This document shows positions 39,201 through 47,282 of a stretch of 64,000 nucleotides of DNA, piece after piece. This DNA is from Pycnococcus provasolii. Its lineage: Eukaryota > Chlorophyta > Pseudoscourfieldiophyceae > Pseudoscourfieldiales. Each line of letters starts with the position of its first letter. The stretch's first letter is position 1. Where the stretch lies: positions 930,001 through 994,000 of the forward strand of contig CP150548.1 in NCBI GenBank assembly GCA_049487715.1, in the 5' to 3' direction. A program made the position numbers and the translations under genes. Below the pieces are notes generated by a model. That model did no database searches and was not told the DNA's origin. It saw only the letters and a list, made by a program, of their open reading frames with translations.

Positions 39201-40581
39201 TTGCCGCGATATCTTCCTCCAGATCAATCAGGCACTCGCGAACAACGTCAAATCGTTGACCAAGCTGAAAGCCAAGCGACCTCACCATCTCAAGCACGTC
39301 CTGGCGCCTGATATCAGCACGTTTAAAGAAGTGTGACGCGTGAACCATGTCGAGGGCTGCCGCAGCCACGCTCGACTTGCCCTCGCCTGGTCCGCCAATG
39401 ACGCATGCAAGACGTCCACCAGTCGACGTCACATGTTCACGCAGCTCCTCCAACTGGTACTCGTTGCTCTGTCCACGTTCTCGCAACGCCTGCAAATCCG
39501 ACTCGTAGCTCATCGGACGGAGCATGAAACGCAGCTTGAGCTCCTCCGTGAAGTGCTTCAAACTCTCAAACTTAAACTTGCCCGTGATTTCGCCGTGAAT
39601 CATCTCCTTGTCCGCGGGCGAAAAGCACAGCGCCGTCTCCGCGTCGATGTTGCGAATGTGCTGCGACACGTCTTTTTCCGAGAACCCGTGCGTGACGAGT
39701 TGCAGCTTCTGCGGTGGTGTCGACCCGATCTCGTACAGGCACCACAACCTCGTCAACGGAATGACGCGATCTTTATCCAGCACGACGAGCGTTGCGCGAG
39801 ACGTCGCTATCGTACCAGCGAGCGTCCTGCCGTCGTCGAGCTCAGCCATGGCTGAAGACACTCCGCCCGTATCGTCCTGGTTGATGGCGAATATGTCAAG
39901 CCAAACGAACGTATCGTTCTTCGCAGCACCCGCGAGGGCAGAAGCCACGCTCTTCACGAGGTCCACAAATCGGCTACTCCACGCGTGCGATATGAAGTAC
40001 GTCGGCTCGCCGACAGGTAGGTTCTTCGCTTGCGCGTAACTCTTGTGCTCTCTCCGTGCGAGCGAGCGCACGAAGCACTCGACGATGTCCGTCGTGTACA
40101 TGTGCTCGAAAGGTATCTCACGGTACGCCACGGGCACAGGCTTACCGCTCTTTGCTTTCTCAGCCGCGCGTCGCTTTGTGCGGTGCATTTCGAGATTCTC
40201 AGGCGTCACAGTCAACTTCCCATCCTGACCACCGCCATCCTCCTCGTTCATGAACTCCTTGCCCACCTCCCAGCTGTGCGTCGTCCCTGCGTTGTCTTGC
40301 ACGAGCTGCTCGAGCCACTCTAGCGACACTGCGCGAAACACCGGCGAACTCTTGTCAACTACTTTCGCGAGCTTATTTCTCATTTTGCCGAACCCTTGCA
40401 GAAACTCTTCGAGCGTGACGACGCCGTCTCCGTCGACGTCGAGCTGCGCGAAGATGGCGTTCCCGAGCTCTTCTTCGCCGTTGCGTTCCAAATACGCGCG
40501 CGTCTCCTGAGCCGAGAGCACGCCGTCGCCGTTAAGGTCGATTTGCGCGAAGAGCTTGCGCGCGACGTCGCCGGACTGCAT
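36151..40581 (-). CDS. NLR-like (STAND) receptor: EF-hands, TIR-like, NACHT, 14 WD40 repeats
   Basis: The protein is 1476 aa from the ATG at 40581 (MQSGDVARKL). Two EF-hands (DLNGDGVLSAQE near 15; DVDGDGVVTLEE near 48) precede a TIR-like domain at ~193-286 with YFISHAW, FVWLDIFAINQ and RLWCLYEI; Glu284 sits where TIR NADases have their catalytic Glu. NACHT spans ~388-560 with Walker A GGPGEGKSS and Walker B ILLDALDEADD. A helical region to ~890 resembles that of fungal NACHT-WD proteins. Fourteen 42-aa WD40 repeats (one of 41) run from ~900 to the end, enough for two seven-bladed propellers. The architecture matches signal-transducing ATPases used in non-self recognition, such as fungal HET-E/HET-D, with calcium-binding and TIR-like modules added. 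Ligand and role in immunity are inference. Confidence 0.88.
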   Translation of the reverse strand: MQSGDVARKLFAQIDLNGDGVLSAQETRAYLERNGEEELGNAIFAQLDVDGDGVVTLEEFLQGFGKMRNKLAKVVDKSSPVFRAVSLEWLEQLVQDNAGTTHSWEVGKEFMNEEDGGGQDGKLTVTPENLEMHRTKRRAAEKAKSGKPVPVAYREIPFEHMYTTDIVECFVRSLARREHKSYAQAKNLPVGEPTYFISHAWSSRFVDLVKSVASALAGAAKNDTFVWLDIFAINQDDTGGVSSAMAELDDGRTLAGTIATSRATLVVLDKDRVIPLTRLWCLYEIGSTPPQKLQLVTHGFSEKDVSQHIRNIDAETALCFSPADKEMIHGEITGKFKFESLKHFTEELKLRFMLRPMSYESDLQALRERGQSNEYQLEELREHVTSTGGRLACVIGGPGEGKSSVAAAALDMVHASHFFKRADIRRQDVLEMVRSLGFQLGQRFDVVRECLIDLEEDIAAKALVDPDVAVIALLVYPLKMLAKIQKHAVILLDALDEADDDRHISNAAVGLLRHLARDVRSSVSVLVTTRPDADGEYPRRRVLEHDWEGGMRVMEPAQVLGPAPVEVEKEESRVPGPWEEAMRNMQSIKVYQIVAREFVKRYGTSLEPPEDVDAAYKLWFDRAANNDEEVRRLIDIVLASREPLSSAHVDRLRLRETCKRLPGWGLLFEERDHLLQTLHLSLREFLGDTKRSGEHAADVFRGHRELARSCLDVLKRGDDEKGPAVAYSLRHAHVHLTEAVERMQHGGDETLTIDVMKEWHAAFLVERQKEASMIPEGYEGSRWCATEFAGLWLNRQMDAGRRGVLVVELLRLEKALLEAKEKLADYATGLGTTVESLHAFVRVLRWGVGNYSQAGVIVANLPCTSAWYQSPGQRVLSSCCTACLPARVDIDATILNNMKGHSGIVESASYSADDTRIVSASWDKTVRVWDATTGACISVLEGHSARVTSASYSADGTRIVSASDDKTVRVWDATTGACISVLEGHSAYVNSASYSADGTRIVSASDDNTVRVWDATTGACVSVLEGHSIWVTSASYSADGTRIVSASDDSTVRVWDATTGACVSVLEDHSGPVNSASYSADGTRIVSASDDSTVRVWDATTGACVSVLEDHSDRVFSASYSADGTRIVSASKDKSVRVWDVTTGACISVLIGHSIWVNSASYSADGTRIVSASHDKTVRVWDATTGACISVLEGHSAYVNSASYSADGTRIVSTSYSLVHVWDATTGACLSVLEGHSLGVTSASYSADGTRIVSASWDRTVRVWDATTGACLSVLEDHSGPVTSASYSADGTRIVSASHDKTVRVWDATTGACISVLDGHSQNVNSASYSSDGTRIVSASDDSTVRVWDATTDACISVLEGHSDEVHSASYSADGTRIVSASWDRTVRVWDATTGACLSVLEDHSDWVNSASYSADDTRIVSASRDKSVRIWDAMTGACLSVLEGHSLGVSSASYSSDGTRIVSAGGDKTVRVWDV
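36154..37885 (-). repeat. Array of 14 near-identical 126-bp WD40-coding repeats
   Basis: Each unit is 126 bp (42 codons), with one of 123 bp, and most are over 90% identical at nucleotide level. Variation concentrates in codons after GHS/DHS (SARV, SIWV, SLGV, SDEV), the residue before SAS, and the residues before TVRVWD (WDK, DDS, HDK, KDK). The SASYSADGTRIVSAS and VRVWDATTGAC blocks are almost invariant. Confidence 0.95.
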
Positions 40582-41190
40582 GACCAGGTCTCTCACGTGA
40601 ACGTGGATGGTCCGTCACGGTCGGTCCAAACTCCGGCCAGTAAAAACACACACCCCCTGCACACCGGCCGTGAGCTGGCAAGAGCTTGCAAGAGCTTTCA
40701 GGTCCGCGTTCGGGCTCTTGACCACCTTAATCAGCGCGATGCAAGACCGGCCGGTGTGCAAGGCAGCAAGGGACCTGTCCAAGGATTCTTTTTTTTCTAT
40801 GATAGTCGGAGGTTTGGGGAGGGGTTTTGGGGCTAGCGGTTTTTCGCACAACCTAAACTTACTACGGCGCGCGGGGCGAAATCCACCCATTTATTTGGTC
40901 GTAGCTCTAAGACAGTTCTCGCGGCGGATCCCAAAATAAACTTACCGATTTTTGAACGGAAATTTTTAAACAACTGGTCCGTCCTTGAGGAAAACCACAT
41001 ACCACGTTCGAAATAGACGCACGTTTCGGGGTACTAACTACCATAGTACGCCGTGCTTTGTCGCTATCCTGAGTGTCCTCCGACGCACTCGTCCGGGCGA
41101 ATGGTGGTAACTGTAAGCAAAAAAAAAGACGCCAGTACGTCGTTAAGACGTCGAAGTTAGGTTGATCGAAATTTGCATTTATTTCGAACA

Positions 41191-41326
41191 AGACCCTGGC
41201 AGGAATCGAACCCACAACCTATTGAGTTGTCGCACTCGAAAATTTTTCCGCGAAATTTTCATTTCGCAGGGAGTTGTTTTCAGGAAATTTCTGGAATCAA
41301 TTGCTCTACCATTGAGCCACAGAGCC
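41191..41326 (-). tRNA. tRNA-Trp (CCA) with intron, second copy
   Basis: This is the exact reverse complement of 34307-34442, including the intron, so all stems, the CCA anticodon and the internal promoters are intact. It lies in the right arm of palindrome 2 between the receptor start and the TLC fragment. Confidence 0.92.
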
Positions 41327-41490
41327 GTAACCCCTAAACGCATAGTGACATTGTACAGAAAAGATTTTGTGCAGTACTTACGGTGGCAAGCAACCAAACA
41401 CACCAACCACCACACCACCACACCACCACTGGCAACACAAGCACACCGAGAAGATATAGATCATCCACAAAAAAAAACATCCTCACCACC

Positions 41491-41729
41491 ATGGCCGCCG
41501 ACTACTCTTTTCTCCGTCTCTTCTCCACCGACCCCGCCTCTCCGCCTTTCTCCTCCCTTCTCAACAACTCCATACTATCGTTCGTCTTCTTCACCGCCGT
41601 CACAGCCATAGCCTACTTCCTCCCGTTCGCTTCCAAGCTCGAGCGGCTTCACTCCAAGCTTCTACGCATCCAGTTCACGAACCGCGTCGCCGGCTCGCCG
41701 CGTTCACGCACGCCGTGATCGTCGTCACC
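41491..41729 (+). pseudogene. Truncated TLC-domain gene fragment
   Basis: From the ATG at 41491 about 66 codons are identical to the start of the TLC gene at 34143. An 8-bp insertion near 41690 breaks the frame, giving a stop at 41718, and at 41729 homology to the complete gene ends. Only the first hydrophobic segment remains. The duplicated 5' flank, including the Pro/Thr-coding CACCAC tract upstream, is retained. Confidence 0.85.
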
Positions 41730-41865
41730 GTGACCGAAACCGTAGCAAGGTAAAGAGTAAAGACTAAAGAAACCAAAAGCGGCCGCTAACCTTAAGAGGC
41801 CTTAAGCTATGCCACACTTGAGAGCTGGTATCAACTTCAGAAGAAATCGCCGCGCGTTGAAGTAA

Positions 41866-42417
41866 GTGTGCCACCGCAGTGTTTGGTATAAACCTACTAA
41901 TCTGAAAATCTCACAACCATCAACGTCGACCCTTTTTCCTCGTGTAATAGACAGCCACTCTTTAGGTTACGTGTTCTTCCTTAATGGAGGGCCAGTAAGC
42001 TGGTGTTCGAAAATGCAGAAAACGATCGCGCTGAGCACAGTGGAGGCGGAGTATACAGCCCTCGTCCATGCTTTGCAAGAGGCGATCTTTCTGAGGAAGC
42101 TTCTAGTCGCGCTGGGAGAAGACATGTCGCAGCCTATCGTGCTCTACGAGGACAATAATGGGGCTGCCTGCTTGGTGGATCACCCGACCTCACACGCGCG
42201 GACAAAGCACATAGACATTAAGCGGCGCTGGCTGGATTCATATCTGCAAGGGCCTGAGCCGCAGTTTATCGTACGGAGGATCCCCACTGCAGACAACGTC
42301 GCGGACATAATGACGAAGTCACTAGCAGCGGGCCCGCACGAGAAGCATACCAGCGGCTTGTTGGCGTGGATTGGGAGCGCTTTACGCTCGATTACGAATT
42401 GCTGCAACAGCCGTTAG
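41866..42417 (+). mobile_element. Ty1/copia retrotransposon fragment (RNase H end of pol)
   Basis: The frame from about 41950 to the stop at 42417 encodes the end of a copia polyprotein: the block GYVFFLNGGPVSW, then ALSTVEAEYTAL, YEDNNGAACLV, RTKHIDIKRRWL and ADIMTKSL, all typical of the copia RNase H. Gag, protease, integrase and reverse transcriptase are missing, so this is a dead 3' remnant. A purine-rich tract (GAGGGGGAG) at about 42449-42457 precedes a TGTTGA that may start the 3' LTR. The fragment lies just outside the right arm of palindrome 2. Confidence 0.88.
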
Positions 42418-42457
42418 TAGCGCTCAAGCGCACTAGAGCGCATCGAGCGAGGGGGAG

Positions 42458-42700
42458 TGTTGAGCTGAGCAGCATGGAGGCAAGTATAAACCGGAAGCTC
42501 AGGTGTCGGCACGGGATACATCTTGGACGCGTGACGGGGAGGTCTAACCACGTGACGGGGAGGTTTGGAAGAGAAATCGAGAAGATAAGAGTAGGAAGCA
42601 GGGGGAGATCCTGGAAAGGATTCCCGGCAGGCTTCGAGAGAGGGAAAGGGTCTGGACCCCTCGGGTCGTTTTCCCTGCCCCTCCCTCACTCTGCAAACAA
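42458..42700 (+). mobile_element. Putative 3' LTR remnant of the copia element
   Basis: It begins with TGTTGA directly after a polypurine tract 40 bp downstream of the pol stop codon, as expected for a copia 3' LTR. A direct repeat (CGTGACGGGGAGGT twice) lies at about 42531-42563. The end is not defined because no second LTR is present for comparison. Confidence 0.4.
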
Positions 42701-42927
42701 CAAAAAGTGGCGCCGCACGACCAAAAGTACCGTGTAAAAGGGAGTATTTCTTGACCAAAACTGATACCCCTAAACCTTTACCCGGGTGCCCGCGGAGGGG
42801 GGGGGGTAAAAAGAGAAGAGGATTGAATGAAGTTTGACGTTGTTTGACCCCGACCCGGTACGGGCAAGTTCAGCCGCGTCTGTCTCCATTCTCTCTCCCT
42901 CTCTGCTCGCAGAAGCTGTCACCCACC

Positions 42928-45418
42928 ATGCCTCCAAAGAAGCCGGCTGGCTCCAAAGCGTCGTCGTCAGGTATGTCGTCGATGTGGGCGAAGGCGAAAA
43001 CCGCCGCGGCCATGTCATCTGCAGTTGGTGGAGCTTCCTCTTCTTCTTCGAAAAAAGCTCCTGGACCTGCTGCCCTTAATAATAAGGGCAAAAGCCCAGC
43101 GGCCGCTTCCTCCTCAGCAGCCACCTCCTCCTTGCCACCTGCTCAGTACCACCCGCTCTCGCAAGGAGAAGGCCCCACCGAATCCCTCTCGAATATGGAC
43201 CCGCTCGAACGCGCAGTCATGTCCATACTTGCCATAAATCCCGTGGGACTTTCCTTAAACGCGTTCGACAACGACTTCACGCAACGACTTCGCAAGTTCA
43301 ACGAGGCGGTGCACGACGCAGTCAGGAACTCCACTTCACAACTAGATGCCAAAATGCTCAAGGTGAAGACGCGCACAGAAAAGAAGGAAAACGAAGCCAA
43401 GGCGGTGGCGAGGCCCGTGCTCGCACTGAGAAAGACCCAGCAGAAACTTCTCGCGATGAGAAACTACAGCGACGCATGGGACCAGATGAAGGAGATACGG
43501 AGGGCGGAGAAAGATGCTGTCGCGGCGTATCGCGCGCAGGCACGCCCGGAGATGGAGGCGGAGCTGAATGCCGTCCAAGAAGAGCGCGAGGTGGTGGAGG
43601 TGCAGCTGAAAGCGCGGATAAACACCGCGGAGGAACGCATACGCGCGTTCCGTCAGGAGTGCATCACGCAGATTCACCTCGACCATGGCTTGCCACCACC
43701 ACCACCACCACCACAACGACAACAACAACAACAACCACAGCAGCGGCCACAACCACAACCACCACGACCACAGCCACTCCAACCACCACCTCCACAACAA
43801 TCAGGATCCGCCGACGACCCGAATTCGCCACCCATTGAAATCATTCCATCACCCGAATTCCACGTTCCAAATTCCGTTGCGTACTATCCGCAGGCGCACT
43901 ATCACGCACCACAAGCTCCTCACCACCACACCGCCGTAGGCAGTGCTGTCGCAAGCATGATGATGCACACACCTCCAGCGCTGCTCTCGCGACCGCTCGT
44001 GCCGGAGGCGGCTGCTCACGTGGATCCCACGGTCCCTCCACCCGCTCTCTTCCAAACGACGCCAGCGCCGTACACTGGCACGTTCGCAGGCCAAGTTCCC
44101 ATGCGCCCTCTTCCACCCGCCTGGCAGCCTAACGCCTCCTCCTCAATGCCAATGGCATCTCCTTGGATTGGGAACAGCGGCATGAATAACAACGTGCAAA
44201 GTGCGGCAGAGGCGCTCATGTCAGCTGCAAGCATGTTGCTCGGCCGCACGACGCCATTCCCTTCATCGTACGCGCCCATTTCGCCGGCGCCAACCCCAGC
44301 TTCATCGCAGGGTGTTTACAACGCGCGTGCGGCGAGAGCCGCGTCCACCACGCCGGCACCGCCATCCGCGCTCAAGCAGCACTCCGCACCTGCACCAGCT
44401 CCCGCCACAGCAGTAGCAGCAGCAGCACCCTCCTCATCCTCACCAAGCAAGGCTGCCGGAAGGGGATCCGCCTTCGCTCACAATAGCTCGGACAGCGACT
44501 TTGACGAGGACGATGTGCCACTCACAACGCCGACGAGAACGTCGACGAAACCGAGCAATCGTGACGACGTTCCTGGCATCACGCTATCTAATCTCCCCAA
44601 GCCAAACATATCGGCAGCAGATCGCAAGCGCGATGCGGCGCAGAAGGAGGATGGCGCCAAGGCTGGATGGAGTCGAGCAGGAAACTTTGTGCGCAGCCAG
44701 GCGATGCCCGCGTTGCGGTCGCTGAATGCCGCGGCGAAGGATGCGCGCGATCGTCGCGATCTCGAGGACAGCGATCGGGCACAACCTGAGAATGGACCTA
44801 CGGAGAAGCAGCGTGCAGCGGCAAAGCTGCTTATGGGTGCCGCGGGAAAGGCGGGAGCTGCGCCTTCGGCAGCAGGAGGAGGAGGAGGAGGAGGGCGGGA
44901 GACTTGCCGCAGCACTCAGCCGCGCTCGCGCGCAGAAGCCTGAGACGCTCCCAGAAGCTCCCACCGCGAATAACAACTCCGCCGCTACAAACTCCTCCTC
45001 TTCGTTCTCTGGCGTCGTGGCAGCACAAAAGGCTGCCCAAAAACTTCGATCAGATGCGGCGAAAAAACGCCTCTTCACCACGGAGGATTTCAAGCAACTG
45101 TTCAGCAACTGCCGACACGGAAGAAAGGAGGCTGTTGTGAAGCTGCTCGAAAATGGATGCCCGGTGGATGGGCGAGACTCCTTCGGGAATACGCCGCTTA
45201 TTGTCGCGTGCCAGAATGGCCAGGCGAGAATTGTCAAGGCTTGCTTGCGCCACAACGCAAATCCGGATGCTCAGAACAAGCAGGGGAATACCGCTTTGCA
45301 TTACTGTGTGGCGTACGGCTTCTCCGCCCTTGGAGATTACCTCATATCCAAGGGTGCAAGGGACGACATTAAAAATCGCGCTGGATTAACACCATACGAA
45401 GGCATAGGCTTTAAGTAG
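42928..45418 (+). CDS. Ankyrin-repeat protein with disordered N-terminal region; frame interrupted at a GGA tract
   Basis: The ATG at 42928 (MPPKKPAG) opens a frame to 44943. A second frame (+1) carries the ankyrin C-terminus to 45418. The join falls in a (GGA)n tract at 44876-44896: downstream, the second frame reads sensibly (RLAAALSRARAQKPETL), while the first gives 15 odd residues and a stop. The combined protein is about 830 aa. An N-terminal Lys/Ser/Ala leader leads into a helical region with a coiled-coil look (~100-250), a long Gln/Pro/His/Ala-rich stretch, and two or three ankyrin repeats at the end (GNTPLIVACQNGQ, GNTALHYCVAYG). Ankyrin repeats mediate protein binding; no enzyme domain is seen. 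Either a sequence error, a mutation, or frameshifting explains the break. Confidence 0.7.
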
Positions 45419-45530
45419 AGAGAGAGAGAGAGAGAGAACGGAAGTCAAAAACAAAAACGCTGTACTGTAGACTATGTAACTCTGTGTATATATTCTAATA
45501 TCAACCATTTTTTTTCCTTTTTTGAGTAGC

Positions 45531-47135
45531 TCAGCTCTCCTCCGGCGCTGGTGCTGACGCGTCCACGCACACGACGCGACCTTCGACGTGCGCTGATACG
45601 GCGAAGTGCTCTCCAATCGGCGCCGCGTACCTGATCTTGCTCACGCTGCCTTTGAACTTGCTAGCCGCCTTCGCCACAGGGCTGAAGACCTGGCTGAAGC
45701 CGTTCACAACGGAAAGCGTCTGAAAATGATTTCGAATGATGGTGGGAAGGAATGGGCTCACCTCAGTGTCCCTAATCACCTTGCAGTTTCCAAACACGTC
45801 ATAGCCATCCTTGCCCTGTGCAAGGTATGCCTTGGTGCACATGGTGTACACGCGATCGTCTTGGACCGCCTCGTCACCGACCACCACGCTCTCACGCTCA
45901 ACACGGCTGCCAGGCTCCCTGTCAGCGTGGAACTTGAACTTCATGCCGCTAATCTGCGGAAAGCGTCCCTCGAGCTTCGGGTACTGGCTTACGCCATTCT
46001 CTAGCGCCTCGATGAGCTGCGTGCCCGTTATCTCGATGGTTACCGTTTCGTCGAGCATCGGAAGGATCGATATCAGGTCGCGCATTAAAAACGGACCTGG
46101 AGTATGCACGACATCCGAGCGCAGCGTTCCGGAGTTGAGCAGCGCCATGTCTGCGCCGGAGCTCTCGCGGAACAGGTCGCAGACAAAGTTGCCCAGCGCC
46201 GTTTCCGAAGTGCGAATTGACGTGAAGCGTCCATCGAGCTCCGTTGCCAGCTCGCCGATGATCTGGTCCATCTTCGAACCCACCACCCCGGAATATGCCG
46301 CTACGATCTCCGCCACAGCTTCGTCGACGGGCTGCGTACTGTCAATCACCACGCGCTCGTGCTTAGCAACCGAAGGGCGCGCGCCACCCGGCGGCACCTT
46401 CATTTCGATGCGCGTGATGTCTCGAAAGTCCGTTCCAGACTTGCATAGCAGCGTGCCGTGTGGCTCAACCGCGGCACAGTGATAGTGGTGGTCGTGGCCA
46501 CCAAGCACGAGGTCAAACTCAGGCGCGCTGGCAGCGAGGAGTTCGTCGTTTGGCTGGCGCATGTGTGTGAGAGCAATAACCATGGCACAGCCCTCCTCCT
46601 CTCGCAGCTGCGTGGCCAAGCGTCGACCCTCCTCCACAAAGTCAAGGTAGTCCACCGCCGACTCATCCACCGTGGCGAGCGTGGCGAGCCACTCGCGCTC
46701 GACGAGCCCAACGACACCAATCTTAACGCCAAGGTGGTGGATAATGCAGGTGCGCTTCGCCATGCCGAGCGGCTCTGAGGTGGACTTGTCAATCACGTTC
46801 GCCATGAGCCAGGGGAAGTTGCACTCGGAATTTAGAGCCATGAGATTATCCACCCCAAAGTCAAAGTCGTGGTTCCCCACGCACGACGCGCTCACTCCGC
46901 ACGCATTCAACACGGGTGGCATTTGCTTCCCCTTCGTGACCTGGCTCATCAGGCTAGGGTTGTACGCATCGCCGGAGAACAGTACTAGCACAGGGTCGTC
47001 GGAGGACGTACCAAGCAGCGCCTTCGTTTGCGCCTGCATGCTATTGAGCGCTCCAACGAAGCGCGCTGCGCCGGCAACGGGCTCTCGGGCCGCCTCCTCG
47101 ACATTGTAAACATCGTTGAAGTGTGCGATGATCAA
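45531..47135 (-). CDS. 5'-nucleotidase / UshA-family metallophosphoesterase; 5' end unresolved
   Basis: The frame has 534 codons. Metal-binding motifs are in order: HFNDVYN at the start, GDAYNPS near 55, GNHDFDFG near 86, THMRQPND near 190 and GGHDHHYH near 212; the C-terminal substrate-binding domain contains NFVCDLFRE and LNSGTLRSD near 310-340. Such enzymes hydrolyse nucleotides or related phosphoesters. No signal peptide or GPI signal is visible, so it may be cytosolic. The frame has no ATG before the first metal motif, and a TAG lies three codons upstream of 47135, so a short upstream exon is likely; GATAG|ACG just before 47142 could be the acceptor. A 14-bp C/G homopolymer lies in the upstream region. 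Convergent with the ankyrin gene. Confidence 0.85.
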   Translation of the reverse strand: MIIAHFNDVYNVEEAAREPVAGAARFVGALNSMQAQTKALLGTSSDDPVLVLFSGDAYNPSLMSQVTKGKQMPPVLNACGVSASCVGNHDFDFGVDNLMALNSECNFPWLMANVIDKSTSEPLGMAKRTCIIHHLGVKIGVVGLVEREWLATLATVDESAVDYLDFVEEGRRLATQLREEEGCAMVIALTHMRQPNDELLAASAPEFDLVLGGHDHHYHCAAVEPHGTLLCKSGTDFRDITRIEMKVPPGGARPSVAKHERVVIDSTQPVDEAVAEIVAAYSGVVGSKMDQIIGELATELDGRFTSIRTSETALGNFVCDLFRESSGADMALLNSGTLRSDVVHTPGPFLMRDLISILPMLDETVTIEITGTQLIEALENGVSQYPKLEGRFPQISGMKFKFHADREPGSRVERESVVVGDEAVQDDRVYTMCTKAYLAQGKDGYDVFGNCKVIRDTEVSPFLPTIIRNHFQTLSVVNGFSQVFSPVAKAASKFKGSVSKIRYAAPIGEHFAVSAHVEGRVVCVDASAPAPEES

Positions 47136-47282
47136 AGTCGTCTATCGGGTGTGTACGTGTGTGAGGGGGGGGGGGGGGCGTAGGGGAAGGGTAGGGCCAG
47201 TCTCGGCGTAAGTTGGTGCTCAATGACTTTTTTCCATCGAGAATCTAGCCATAACATATTCCATTCAGTCAAAAAAAAGCAG

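Larger units (their letters stand above)
39580..41729. repeat. Right arm of palindrome 2
   Basis: Complement of 33913-36009, about 53 bp longer through indels. It contains the 5' part of the full-length receptor, the second tRNA-Trp and a TLC gene fragment with an 8-bp insertion (GGCTCGCC type) near 41690. Homology ends at 41729; retroelement-related sequence begins soon after. Confidence 0.93.
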
